Positions 14,282 to 22,442 of a DNA stretch of 64,000 bases are shown one piece after another. The notes beneath the pieces are model-generated. The model ran no database searches. It was not told where the DNA came from and saw nothing but the letters and a program-made list of their open reading frames with translations. The position numbers and the translations under genes were made by a program. Source of the DNA: Maritimibacter sp. HL-12 (lineage in GTDB: Bacteria > Pseudomonadota > Alphaproteobacteria > Rhodobacterales > Rhodobacteraceae). The stretch covers positions 1,854,122-1,918,121 of the forward strand of contig NZ_FXBQ01000001.1 in the NCBI RefSeq assembly GCF_900177545.1, written 5' to 3'. Each line of letters opens with the position of its first letter. The first letter of the stretch is position 1.

Positions 14282-14325
14282 TGCAGTTTCATTGGTGCCA
14301 GTGCAGAATGATAAGTACCAGCACA
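14282..14325 (-). repeat. right end of the Mu-like element
   Basis: Read on the minus strand from 14325 it gives TGTGCTGGTACTTAT, with ACTTAT at the same offset from the terminus as at the left end. It continues with a diverged site (ATCATTCTGCA) and GGCACCAATGAAACTGCA (14299-14282), identical to 5491-5508. The spacer between the two sites is 4 bases shorter than at the left end. Confidence 0.8.
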
Positions 14326-14365
14326 CTGAGGCGGGACTCGACTCCCGATCCGCACGCAGCTATCA

Positions 14366-14380
14366 GAACAAATCAAGAAC
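14366..14380. promoter_or_regulatory. LexA (SOS) box upstream of imuB
   Basis: GAACAAATCAAGAAC is a perfect GAAC-N7-GAAC, the alphaproteobacterial LexA site (GTTC-N7-GTTC on the other strand). It lies 21 bases before the imuB start and 40 bases after the right end of the Mu-like element. It implies damage-inducible expression of imuB. Confidence 0.88.
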
Positions 14381-14401
14381 AAAAGCTGCCGCACCCCAAT
14401 C

Positions 14402-16054
14402 ATGCCGCAAAAGCGCATCCTCAGCCTGTGGTTTCCCCGCCTTGCCGCGGAGCGTCTCCTGCGGCTCGATCGCGGGCTGGCCGGCGGCCCTCTGGCGGTG
14501 GTGGCCGACCGCCGCGGCGCGCAGGTGCTGGCCAGCCTCAACGCCGAGGCGGAAGCGGCGGGGCTCGCCCCCGGCCTGCCGCTGCGCGATGCCCACGCGA
14601 TCTGCCCCGATCTGGTCTCGCGGCCTGAAAATCCCCATGCCGAAGCCGCCTTTCTTGCCACGCTGCGGCGCTGGGCGGGCAAGTTCACCCCCTGGGTCGC
14701 GGAGGAGCCGCCCGACGCCCTCGTGCTCGATATCACCGGCTGCGCGCATCTGTTCGGTGGCGAGGAGGAGCTGGTGGCCACGGTCGAAGCCGATTGCGCC
14801 GGGCTGGGGCTGAGCGTCCGTCTCGGGCTGGCTGATACCGTGGGCGCGGCCTGGGCGCTGGCGCGTTTTTCCGGGGCAACCCCCGACACCGGCCCGGCGG
14901 GCGACGCGATCGACCAGGAGGCCCGCGCCACCCGCTCGCGCGCAACGCGGCGGCGGCACTGGACGCGCGGTGGCCAGCCGCCGGGGCGCGCCGGACCAAC
15001 AGGCCACCCGCCCGCCCGGATCGCCGCCGTGGGAAGTGCCCGCGCGGCGATCGCCCCGCTGCCCGTCGCCGCACTTCGTATCGAAGGCGAGACCGTCGCG
15101 GCACTGGCCCGGCTTGGCCTCAGGCGCGTGGGCGACATTCTCGGCACGCCCCGCGCGGGCCTCGCCCGGCGCTTCGGCACCCAGCTCGTGCGCCGGCTCG
15201 ACCAGGCGCTCGGGATGGAACCCGAACCGGTCTCGCCCGCCCGCCCGGCCTTGCGCTTCGCCCTGCGCCTGCGCCTGCCCGAACCGATCGGGCTGGAAGA
15301 CGACCTTGCCGCCGGGATCGACCGGCTGCTGGCCGAGCTTGCGCCCCGGCTTGAACGCGCCGGGCGCGGGGCGCGGCAGGTGCGGGTGGAGTTCAGCCGG
15401 ACCGACCGCACGATGCAGGCCATCGAGGTCGGGCTGGCCCGCCCCGCCACCGCGCCCGAACGCATCCGCCCGCTGCTGGCGATGAAGCTCGGCGACATCG
15501 ACGCCGGCTTCGGCATCGACCAGTTGCGTCTCAGCGTGCCGGTGCACGAGCCGGTCCATGCCGAGCAACACCGCGGTCACCTCGCGGCAGGGGAGGCCGC
15601 GGCGCAGGGCGACGGGCGCGCACTCGACGATTTGATGGGTCGGATCGGCACCCGTCTCGGACTGGAGGCCCTGACCCGGCTGCACCCCGCCGAGAGCCAT
15701 ATTCCCGAGAAGTCTGCCACCATCATGGCCGCCGCCTTTGCCCCCCCAAGCACCGACTGGCGGCCCGGTCCGACCGAACGCCCCTTGCGGCTCTGGCCGC
15801 CCGAGCCGGTGCTGATCCCCGCGCTGCCGGGCCTGCCCGCGCGGCTGCGCTGGCGCGGGCGCGATCACGAGGTGGTGGCGGGCGAAGGCCCCGAGCGGAT
15901 CGCGCCGGAATGGTGGTTCGACGATCCCGGCTGGCGCAGCGGCAGCCGGGATTACTGGCGGGTGACCACCCACCGGGGCGAGCGGCTCTGGATCTACTTC
16001 GCCCATGGCGCGGCGCTGTCGCCGGGCTGGTTCTGCCACGGGGCTTTTGCCTGA
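14402..16054 (+). CDS. imuB: ImuB, Y-family polymerase-like mutagenesis protein
   Basis: 550 residues. The N-terminus (RILSLWFPRLAAERLLR) has the Y-family fold but with the catalytic acid pattern replaced, and VLDITGCAHLFGGEEEL stands where active polymerases have their second acidic motif; this matches ImuB, a non-catalytic adaptor linking DnaE2 to the beta clamp in SOS mutagenesis. The C-terminal region (ERIAPEWWFDDPGWRSGSRD, WIYFAHG) is also typical. A stretch near residues 165-200 is rich in Arg, Gly and Pro. Neither imuA nor dnaE2 is adjacent in the window, which is unusual. Confidence 0.9.
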   Translation: MPQKRILSLWFPRLAAERLLRLDRGLAGGPLAVVADRRGAQVLASLNAEAEAAGLAPGLPLRDAHAICPDLVSRPENPHAEAAFLATLRRWAGKFTPWVAEEPPDALVLDITGCAHLFGGEEELVATVEADCAGLGLSVRLGLADTVGAAWALARFSGATPDTGPAGDAIDQEARATRSRATRRRHWTRGGQPPGRAGPTGHPPARIAAVGSARAAIAPLPVAALRIEGETVAALARLGLRRVGDILGTPRAGLARRFGTQLVRRLDQALGMEPEPVSPARPALRFALRLRLPEPIGLEDDLAAGIDRLLAELAPRLERAGRGARQVRVEFSRTDRTMQAIEVGLARPATAPERIRPLLAMKLGDIDAGFGIDQLRLSVPVHEPVHAEQHRGHLAAGEAAAQGDGRALDDLMGRIGTRLGLEALTRLHPAESHIPEKSATIMAAAFAPPSTDWRPGPTERPLRLWPPEPVLIPALPGLPARLRWRGRDHEVVAGEGPERIAPEWWFDDPGWRSGSRDYWRVTTHRGERLWIYFAHGAALSPGWFCHGAFA

Positions 16055-16350
16055 CTCCGACGAGGGATGTCAGGCGCGACCGGCAACAAGCGCGGGCCGC
16101 CCCGACGAAGGGGTGACAGGGCAAAGCGCTACCTGCCAGGGGCAAGAGGCCGGAGCGGTCGTCAGATCACCCATCCCGGCGCCGGTCGATCGGCCGGGGC
16201 CGTGACTGCACCGGGGCGGGTTTGTGCGAGAGTTTTCGAAGCGCTGGCGCGCTCCGACCGACGCGGGGGCTCTGCCCCCGCACCCCCGAGGTATTTTTCG
16301 ACCCAAGAAGCGGCAAACGAGATTGCCCGGCGACAGCACCAGACGCGCGC
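16055..16350. repeat. gene-free 296 bases with a Rhodobacterales-type intergenic repeat
   Basis: I see no gene. At 16265-16279 GGGGGC-TCT-GCCCCC forms a strong hairpin, continued by CCCCCGAGGTATTTTT and CGACCCAAGAAG (to 16310). This module resembles an intergenic repeat common in Rhodobacteraceae chromosomes. It lies between the tails of imuB (plus) and the DUF2834 gene (minus) and could end transcription from both sides. Confidence 0.6.
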
Positions 16351-16668
16351 TCAGGGGATCGGTCGGGTGCGCAGGAAGAGGTAGAGCGGCAGGCCGAAGG
16401 AGACGCCGACAAGGAGCGTCGCGGGGATCGTGATCAGCGCGATCCAGTTGCGCCGCACGAAGGTTTCCGCGAGGCACCAGACGATCAGCGCGGTGGCGGC
16501 GATCATCAGGTCGAGGGCAAGGCCGGTGACGGCGTGGTTGGCCGTCCACAGCGCGAACATCCCCGAGAGCGAGCCGCCCTCGGAGGTGAGATAGGCGAGG
16601 AAATGGCGCATCGGCCAGGCTGCACCGAGAACGGCGAGCGCGAGGTAGGTGAGGCGCAGACCCGACAT
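16351..16668 (-). CDS. DUF2834 membrane protein
   Basis: 105 residues with three predicted membrane helices (YLALAVLGAAWPMRHFLAYL, LALDLMIAATALIVWCLAE, IALITIPATLLVGVSFGLP). The pattern fits the DUF2834 family of small inner-membrane proteins; function unknown. Its ATG overlaps the argH stop by one base (TGATG), so it is co-translated with argH. Confidence 0.8.
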   Translation of the reverse strand: MSGLRLTYLALAVLGAAWPMRHFLAYLTSEGGSLSGMFALWTANHAVTGLALDLMIAATALIVWCLAETFVRRNWIALITIPATLLVGVSFGLPLYLFLRTRPIP

Positions 16669-18062
16669 CAGCCGAGCCGCGCGCGCCAGGCCGCGATCTG
16701 TTCGCGGACCCGCTTCGGCGCGGTGCCGCCGTAGGACAGGCGCGAGGCGACCGAGGCCTGCACCGTGAGCACCGAGAACACGCCTTCGGTGATGCCGCCA
16801 TGCACCCCCTGCATCTCGGAAAGCGTGAGGTCGGACAATTCGCAGCCCTTGCCTTCCGCCATCGCCACCAGCGCGCCGGTGACGTGATGGGCCTCGCGGA
16901 ACGGCAGGCCAAGCTCGCGCACCAGCCAGTCGGCGAGATCGGTGGCGGTGGAGAAGCCCGAGGCGGCGGCGGCTTCGAGGTTGGCGCGGTTGCCGGTCAT
17001 GTCGGCCACCATCCCGGCCATCGCCGCGAGCGCCAGCATGTAGTTGTCGGCGGCGTCGAAAACCTGTTCCTTGTCTTCCTGCATGTCCTTCGAGTAGGCC
17101 AGCGGCAGCCCCTTCATCACCGTGAACAGCCCCACCGTCGCACCGAGGATGCGGCCGATCTTGGCGCGGATAAGCTCGGCGGCGTCGGGGTTCTTCTTTT
17201 GCGGCATGATCGAGGAACCGGTGGAAAAGCGGTCCGACAGGGTGACGAAGCGGAACTGCGCCGACGACCAGATCACCAGCTCCTCGGCGAGGCGCGACAG
17301 GTGCACCGCCGAGATCGTTGCGGAGGAGAGGAATTCGAGCGCGAAATCCCGGTCGGATACGGCATCGAGCGAATTGGCCATCGGCCGGTCGAAACCGAGC
17401 GCCTCGGCCGTCATCTGCCGGTCGATGGCAAAGCCGGTGCCGGCCAGCGCGGCGGCGCCGAGGGGGCATTCGTTCATCCGCACACGGGCATCGCGGAAGC
17501 GGGAGAGATCGCGCGCGAACATCTCGACATAGGCCATCATGTGATGCCCCCATGTCACCGGCTGGGCGGTTTGCAGATGGGTGAAACCGGGCATCACCCA
17601 GTCGGCCCCCGCCTCGGCCTGATCAAGCAGCGCGCGGATCAGGGCATCGAGCCCGGTGATCGCGGCATCGGCCTGGTCGCGGACCCAGAGCCGGAAGTCG
17701 GTGGCAACCTGGTCATTGCGCGACCGCGCGGTGTGCAGCCGACCGGCGGGCTCGCCGATGATCTCCTTCAGCCGGGCCTCGACGTTCATGTGAATGTCTT
17801 CCAGCGCGGTCGAGAAGGCGAATTTGCCGCACTCGATTTCTGACAGAACCGTGAGCAGCCCTTCCCGGATCGCCTCGGCATCGCTATCAGTAATGATGCC
17901 CTGCGCCGCAAGCATCGCGGCATGGGCGCGCGAGCCCGCGATATCTTGCGGGGCAAGGCGCTTGTCGAACCCGATCGAGGCGTTGATCGCTTCCATGATC
18001 GCGTCGGGACCGGAGGCGAAGCGCCCGCCCCACATGGTGTTCGCGGATTTGGTGTCACTCAT
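16668..18062 (-). CDS. argH: argininosuccinate lyase
   Basis: 464 residues, normal length. Splits argininosuccinate into arginine and fumarate, the last step of arginine synthesis. Signature [12 protein letters not shown] (fumarase/lyase superfamily) is present with catalytic serine loop, along with [17 protein letters not shown] and [17 protein letters not shown] use the ATG at 18062 ([15 protein letters not shown]), the conserved start; the open frame upstream runs over tlpA on the other strand. Only 25 bases separate it from the divergent tlpA start. Confidence 0.97.
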   Translation of the reverse strand: MSDTKSANTMWGGRFASGPDAIMEAINASIGFDKRLAPQDIAGSRAHAAMLAAQGIITDSDAEAIREGLLTVLSEIECGKFAFSTALEDIHMNVEARLKEIIGEPAGRLHTARSRNDQVATDFRLWVRDQADAAITGLDALIRALLDQAEAGADWVMPGFTHLQTAQPVTWGHHMMAYVEMFARDLSRFRDARVRMNECPLGAAALAGTGFAIDRQMTAEALGFDRPMANSLDAVSDRDFALEFLSSATISAVHLSRLAEELVIWSSAQFRFVTLSDRFSTGSSIMPQKKNPDAAELIRAKIGRILGATVGLFTVMKGLPLAYSKDMQEDKEQVFDAADNYMLALAAMAGMVADMTGNRANLEAAAASGFSTATDLADWLVRELGLPFREAHHVTGALVAMAEGKGCELSDLTLSEMQGVHGGITEGVFSVLTVQASVASRLSYGGTAPKRVREQIAAWRARLG

Positions 18063-18087
18063 GGCGTCCGGCCCCCGGGAGGTCTCA

Positions 18088-18645
18088 ATGTTCCGTTCCG
18101 CCCTGCTATACGCGGCCCTCATCCTCGGTGCAAATGCCGCGAGCGCCGATCCTGCAACGCTCGAGGCGCTGAAGCTGGGCGAGATGAAGCGGCTTGCCGT
18201 GCACGCCGAGCCGAAGCCTGCGGGCAGCTCGGATTTCACCGACCGCGACGGTGCGGTGCACAACCTCGCCGACTGGCACGGTAAGGTCGTGGTGCTGAAT
18301 TTCTGGCAGGTGTCCTGTGCGCCCTGTCGTGAGGAGATGCCGGCCCTGAACGCGCTGGAAAAAGAGTTGGGCGGCGATGATTTCGCCGTGGTGCCGGTGG
18401 CCTATGGCTACAACCACCCCGGCGGCCTCGCGCGGTTCCTCACCCAGTACGAGATCGACGCGCTGCCGGTCCTGCTCGACCCCGACCGCGGGCTTTCAGC
18501 CGAGATGGGGGTGATGGCGCCGCCGGTGACGATGATTCTCGACCGCGAGGGCCGCGAGGTCGCGCGCTTCATCGGCGGGGCCGACTGGGCGAGCGACGAC
18601 GCCAAGGCGATCATCGCTGCGGTGATCAACGCACCCGCCTCCTGA
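18088..18645 (+). CDS. tlpA: TlpA-like thiol-disulfide oxidoreductase
   Basis: 185 residues. N-terminal hydrophobic segment (residues 1-20, [16 protein letters not shown]) serves as signal peptide or anchor; a thioredoxin fold follows with active site CAPC in [17 protein letters not shown] and the cis-proline region APPVTMILD. It likely reduces disulfides in the periplasm, for example in apocytochrome c or copper-centre assembly. GGAGG precedes the ATG. The divergent arrangement with argH is common in Rhodobacteraceae; promoters must overlap the start regions. Confidence 0.9.
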   Translation: MFRSALLYAALILGANAASADPATLEALKLGEMKRLAVHAEPKPAGSSDFTDRDGAVHNLADWHGKVVVLNFWQVSCAPCREEMPALNALEKELGGDDFAVVPVAYGYNHPGGLARFLTQYEIDALPVLLDPDRGLSAEMGVMAPPVTMILDREGREVARFIGGADWASDDAKAIIAAVINAPAS

Positions 18646-18648
18646 GCC

Positions 18649-19203
18649 TTACCCCCTCCGCGCCGGGCAGGTGACGAGGTGATCGTTGACCAGCCCGCAG
18701 GCCTGCATCCAGGCGTAGACGATGGTGGGGCCGACGAAGCGGAAACCGGCCTTGCGCAGATCGCGCGAGACCTGTTCCGAAAGCGGGGTCGAGGCAGGCA
18801 CCTGTGCCATCGTGGTGAAGTGGTTCACCACGGGCGCGCCGCCGACATAGGACCACATCCGTTCGGAAAACGCCTCTGCCCCGCCCATGGCAATATAGGC
18901 GCGGGCATTGCCGATGGTCGCCTCGATCTTGCCGCGGTGCCGGATGATGCCGGGATCGGCGAGCAGCCGGGCCACCTCCGGCGCGCCCCAGGTCGCGATG
19001 CGCGCGGGGTCGAACCCCTCGAAGGCGGCGCGGAAGTTCTCCCGCTTGCGCAGAACCGTGATCCAGGCGAGCCCGGCCTGGAAACCGTCGAGCACGAGCT
19101 TTTCCCAAAGCGCGCGGCCGTCGTACTCCGGCACGCCCCATTCCTCGTCGTGATAGGCGATGTAAAGCGGATCGTCGCCGCACCAGTCGCATCTCTTGTC
19201 CAT
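18649..19203 (-). CDS. tag: DNA-3-methyladenine glycosylase I
   Basis: 184 residues. Removes 3-methyladenine from alkylated DNA. The zinc-binding start CDWCGDDPLYIAYHDEEWG and the C-terminal HLVTC (zinc His/Cys) are present, as are FQAGLAWITVLRKRENFR and FVGPTIVYAWMQACGLVNDH. An AGGAGG ribosome site lies 7 bases before the ATG at 19203. It converges with tlpA, with 3 bases between their stop codons. Confidence 0.96.
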   Translation of the reverse strand: MDKRCDWCGDDPLYIAYHDEEWGVPEYDGRALWEKLVLDGFQAGLAWITVLRKRENFRAAFEGFDPARIATWGAPEVARLLADPGIIRHRGKIEATIGNARAYIAMGGAEAFSERMWSYVGGAPVVNHFTTMAQVPASTPLSEQVSRDLRKAGFRFVGPTIVYAWMQACGLVNDHLVTCPARRG

Positions 19204-19314
19204 GCCAAGCTCCTCCTGCACACCCAGAATGCCGAAAATTTGACGTAAATCCAGAGATTTACGACTTGTTAGCGGGCGGCAGGGTAGAACCCGGGCGAGA
19301 GCCAAGAGGTGCCC

Positions 19315-20154
19315 ATGCGCGACGATCCCCACATCGACCCCGCCGATCCCGATGTCGCGCTCGGCAGCCCGCTGTCGGTGGCGGTTGCCCGGCGCGATCA
19401 CGAAACCATGCAGATGGTGCGCCGCGCTGTTACCCGGGGCGAGGTGATGCTGGCCTTTCAGTCGGTGGTGCGTGCGTCGCATCCCGAAACGCCCGCGTTC
19501 CACGAGGGGTTGATCCGGGTGCTCGATCATACCGGACGAATCATTCCCGCCGCCGACTTCATCGGCGTGGTCGAAACCCAGGAGCTTGGCCGCCAGATCG
19601 ACACGCGCGCGCTTGAACTCGGGTTTCGCGCGCTGGAAGAAGAACCTTCGCTCAGGCTGTCGGTCAACATGTCGGCGCGGTCGATCGGCTATCCGCGCTG
19701 GATGCAGGCACTGCGCCAGGGGCTCGAACGCGATCCCACCGCGGGTGAGCGGCTGATCCTCGAGATCACCGAGCGCACCGCCATCGTGATGCCGGACCTC
19801 GTGCAGGTGTTCATGAAGGAAATGCAGACCCATGGCATCTCCTTTGCGCTCGATGACTTCGGCGCCGGCTATACCTCGTTCCGCTACCTCAAGGATTTCT
19901 ACTTCGATATCCTCAAGATCGACGGTGAATTCATCCGCGGCATCGCCGACAACCCCGACAACCAGGTGATCGCCGAGGCGATGCTGTCATTGTCGCGCCA
20001 CTTCGATATGCTCACCGTGGCCGAGAGCGTCGAAACGCTGGAAGACGCCGAATTCCTCATCGACGCCGGTTGCGATCTGCTCCAGGGTTATTTCTTCGGG
20101 GCACCCACCGTGCGGCCCTGGTGGCAGCAGGCGGGCGATCGCCGTCGCGCCTGA
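19315..20154 (+). CDS. EAL-domain cyclic-di-GMP phosphodiesterase
   Basis: 279 residues, a stand-alone EAL domain with a short N-terminal helix. Motif 1 reads HEGLIRVLD (EGL in place of EAL). The other metal and catalytic motifs remain: NMSARS, EITERT, ALDDFGAGYTSF, LKIDGEFI and VAESVETLEDAEFL, ending in LQGYFFGAP. It therefore looks capable of hydrolysing c-di-GMP, though activity is not proven. No sensor or GGDEF domain is attached. The ATG at 19315 is used because GAGG sits just upstream; a GTG at 19309 is in frame. Confidence 0.88.
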   Translation: MRDDPHIDPADPDVALGSPLSVAVARRDHETMQMVRRAVTRGEVMLAFQSVVRASHPETPAFHEGLIRVLDHTGRIIPAADFIGVVETQELGRQIDTRALELGFRALEEEPSLRLSVNMSARSIGYPRWMQALRQGLERDPTAGERLILEITERTAIVMPDLVQVFMKEMQTHGISFALDDFGAGYTSFRYLKDFYFDILKIDGEFIRGIADNPDNQVIAEAMLSLSRHFDMLTVAESVETLEDAEFLIDAGCDLLQGYFFGAPTVRPWWQQAGDRRRA

Positions 20155-20336
20155 CCGGCAGGGGTGCCGGGCACCAGACGTCCGCCCGGGTTGATTTGAT
20201 CGGCAACGCCGCATAGTCATGTGCTCCACGTGCTTGCGGGGAAGAACCGCAGCCGTTACCGTTCCGACCGTTCGGAGGGCCGAACGTGACAGGAGCGGGG
20301 CGCAGGCCCGCGCCGGTCAGACATGGAGAGGAATAC

Positions 20337-21512
20337 ATGACCAACGTCGTTATCGTTTCTGCCGCGCGCACGCCCGTGGGCAGCTTCAACGGCTCATTTG
20401 CGAGCACCCCAGCGCACGATCTTGGCCGGGCGGTGCTCGAAGCCGCCGTGGCGCGTGCCGGGATCGAGAAGGCGGAGATCGGCGAGACCATCCTCGGCCA
20501 GGTCCTCAGCGGCGGTCAGGGCCAGAACCCGGCCCGCCAGGCGCATGTGAACGCCGGGCTGCCGATCGAAAGCGCGGCCTGGGGAATCAACCAGGTTTGT
20601 GGCTCGGGCTTGCGTGCCGTTGCCCTCGGTGCCCAGCACATCCAGCTTGGCGATACCGGGATCGTGCTCGCGGGCGGGCAGGAAAACATGAGCCTCAGCC
20701 CCCACGTCGCGCACCTGCGCGCGGGCCACAAGATGGGCGACACAAAGTTCATCGACACGATGATCAAGGACGGCCTCTGGGATGCTTTCCACGGCTACCA
20801 CATGGGCCAGACCGCGGAGAACGTCGCCGAGAAGTACCAGATCACCCGCGACGAGCAGGATGCCTTCGCCGTCGCCAGCCAGAACAAGGCCGAGGCGGCG
20901 CAGAAGTCGGGTCGCTTCGCCGACGAGATCGTGCCTTTCACCGTCCATACCCGCAAGGGCGACATCGTGGTGGACCAGGACGAATACGTCCGTCACGGCG
21001 CCACCATCGAATCGATGCAGAAGCTGCGCCCGGCCTTCGCCAAGGACGGCACGGTGACGGCAGGCAACGCCAGCGGCATCAATGACGGCGCGGCTGCGCT
21101 GCTCCTGATGTCGGCGGACGAGGCCGAGCGGCGCGGGCTGGAACCGCTCGCCCGGATCGCGAGCTACGCCACCGCCGGGGTCGATCCGTCGATCATGGGC
21201 ACCGGCCCGATCCCCGCCACCCGCAAGGCGCTGGAGAAGGCGGGCTGGACGGTCAAGGATCTCGATCTCGTCGAGAGCAACGAGGCCTTCGCGGCGCAGG
21301 CGCTGGCAGTGACCAAGGAGCTCGGCTGGGATCCGGAGATCGTCAACGTGAACGGCGGGGCCATCGCCATCGGCCACCCGATCGGGGCATCCGGCGCGCG
21401 GATCCTGACCACGCTCCTGCACGAGATGAAGAAGCGTGACGCAAAGAAGGGTCTCGCCACCCTTTGCATCGGCGGCGGCATGGGCGTGGCGATGTGCCTC
21501 GAACGCCCCTGA
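20337..21512 (+). CDS. phaA: acetyl-CoA acetyltransferase (beta-ketothiolase)
   Basis: 391 residues. Condenses two acetyl-CoA to acetoacetyl-CoA for polyhydroxybutyrate. Catalytic residues are visible: Cys in [10 protein letters not shown], His in [10 protein letters not shown] and Cys in [10 protein letters not shown]. The start is the ATG at 20337 with GGAGAGG upstream. It is followed after a terminator and a 95-base TGC-rich gap by phaB, so the two genes may be partly independent. Confidence 0.97.
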   Translation: MTNVVIVSAARTPVGSFNGSFASTPAHDLGRAVLEAAVARAGIEKAEIGETILGQVLSGGQGQNPARQAHVNAGLPIESAAWGINQVCGSGLRAVALGAQHIQLGDTGIVLAGGQENMSLSPHVAHLRAGHKMGDTKFIDTMIKDGLWDAFHGYHMGQTAENVAEKYQITRDEQDAFAVASQNKAEAAQKSGRFADEIVPFTVHTRKGDIVVDQDEYVRHGATIESMQKLRPAFAKDGTVTAGNASGINDGAAALLLMSADEAERRGLEPLARIASYATAGVDPSIMGTGPIPATRKALEKAGWTVKDLDLVESNEAFAAQALAVTKELGWDPEIVNVNGGAIAIGHPIGASGARILTTLLHEMKKRDAKKGLATLCIGGGMGVAMCLERP

Positions 21513-21535
21513 TGCGGCAGCGGCAAGATACCGAC

Positions 21536-21561
21536 GGGGCGCTTCGGCGCCCCTTCTCTTT
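21536..21561 (+). terminator. factor-independent terminator after phaA
   Basis: GGGGCGC (21536-21542), loop TTCG, GCGCCCC (21547-21553), then TTCTCTTT. The stable UUCG-type tetraloop followed by a T-rich tract supports termination or attenuation between phaA and phaB. Confidence 0.8.
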
Positions 21562-21656
21562 GCAGGTGCAGAAAAATGCTTGCGCAACAAAATTGCGTAT
21601 GATCTACGAGTTCCGGCAATAGAGTTACAAGGCAGAATCGCGACAGGGAGGATTTC

Positions 21657-22379
21657 ATGGCGAGAGTTGCACTGGTTACCGGCGGCACCCGCGGCATCGG
21701 CGCGTCGATCTCGATGGCGCTCAAGGAAGCCGGCTACAGCGTGGCCGCAACCTATGGCGGCAACGATGAAGCGGCGGCCAAATTCACCGAGGAAACCGGA
21801 ATCCCCACCTACAAGTGGTCGGTCGCCGACTACGACGCCTGCGCCGACGGGATCGCCAAGGTCGCGGCCGATCTCGGCCCCGTCGATGTGTTGGTAAACA
21901 ATGCCGGGATCACCCGCGACGCCCCCTTCCACAAGATGACCCGCGAGCAGTGGCAGGAGGTGATGGATACCAACCTGTCCGGCGTGTTCAACATGACCCA
22001 CCCGCTCTGGCCGGGGATGCGCGAACGCAAGTTCGGACGGATCATCAACATCTCGTCGATCAACGGCCAGAAAGGCCAGTTCGCCCAGGCCAACTATTCC
22101 GCCGCCAAGGCGGGCGACATCGGCTTCACCAAGGCGCTGGCGCAGGAAGGCGCGCGCTACGGCATCACCGTGAACGCGATCTGCCCGGGCTACATCGCCA
22201 CCGAAATGGTGATGGCCGTGCCCGAAAAGGTGCGCGACTCCATCATCGCGACGATTCCGGTCGGGCGGCTTGGTGAGCCCGAGGAGATTGCCCGCGCCGT
22301 CGTGTTCCTCGCGGCCGACGATGCCGGCTTCGTGACCGGATCAACGATGACGGTGAACGGCGGGCAATACCTCACCTGA
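21657..22379 (+). CDS. phaB: acetoacetyl-CoA reductase (NADPH)
   Basis: 240 residues, a short-chain dehydrogenase. TGGTRGIG binds NADPH, NNAG is the structural motif, and SSING with YSAAKAG give the Ser-Tyr-Lys catalytic set. It makes (R)-3-hydroxybutyryl-CoA for polyhydroxybutyrate. GGGAGG lies upstream of the ATG. The gap before it is TGC-rich (TTGCAGGTGCAG, TTGCGCAA), compatible with a PhaR-type regulator, but that is only inference. Confidence 0.97.
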   Translation: MARVALVTGGTRGIGASISMALKEAGYSVAATYGGNDEAAAKFTEETGIPTYKWSVADYDACADGIAKVAADLGPVDVLVNNAGITRDAPFHKMTREQWQEVMDTNLSGVFNMTHPLWPGMRERKFGRIINISSINGQKGQFAQANYSAAKAGDIGFTKALAQEGARYGITVNAICPGYIATEMVMAVPEKVRDSIIATIPVGRLGEPEEIARAVVFLAADDAGFVTGSTMTVNGGQYLT

Positions 22380-22400
22380 GGCCCGCGAAAACTGCCCCGG

Positions 22401-22426
22401 AACCGGCCTTTCGGGGCCGGTTTTTT
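22401..22426 (+). terminator. factor-independent terminator after phaB
   Basis: AACCGGCC (22401-22408) pairs with GGCCGGTT (22415-22422) and runs into a T-tract (22421-22426). It separates phaB from the following exporter gene. Confidence 0.8.
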
Positions 22427-22442
22427 CGTGCCAGACAGGGGC

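Larger units (their letters stand above)
5461..14325. mobile_element. compact Mu-like transposable element, 8,865 bp, with a minimal capsid module
   Basis: Both termini read TG (9 bases) ACTTAT going inward, followed by copies of ATGAAACTGCA-type sites; GGCACCAATGAAACTGCA occurs at both ends in inverted orientation (5491-5508 and 14282-14299). Inside lie repressor, Ner-like, MuA, MuB, two small ORFs, GemA, a membrane protein, Mor, GpT, GpG, GpI and a tandem-HTH protein. Known Mu-like phages are about 36-40 kb; this element lacks terminase, portal, GpF, lysis and tail genes, but no remaining frame is broken. Flanks share CTGA (5457-5460 and 14326-14329), a possible target duplication. Its left third is visibly richer in A+T than the host sequence. 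Confidence 0.85.

Noticed and set aside
5456-14330. A clean 5-bp target duplication of the Mu-like element
   Set aside because: The 5-base flanks (GCTGA and CTGAG) do not match; only CTGA is shared, so I report a possible 4-bp match and not a 5-bp duplication.
14363-16039. 558-codon open frame on the minus strand
   Set aside because: Antisense to imuB; low-complexity Arg/Gly/Pro composition typical of a shadow.
16669-17553. Long N-terminal extension of the DUF2834 protein
   Set aside because: It is an alternative frame inside argH on the same strand; the real gene starts at the ATG overlapping the argH stop.
20394-22001. 535-codon open frame on the minus strand
   Set aside because: Covers phaA and the start of phaB in antisense; no protein family is recognised.
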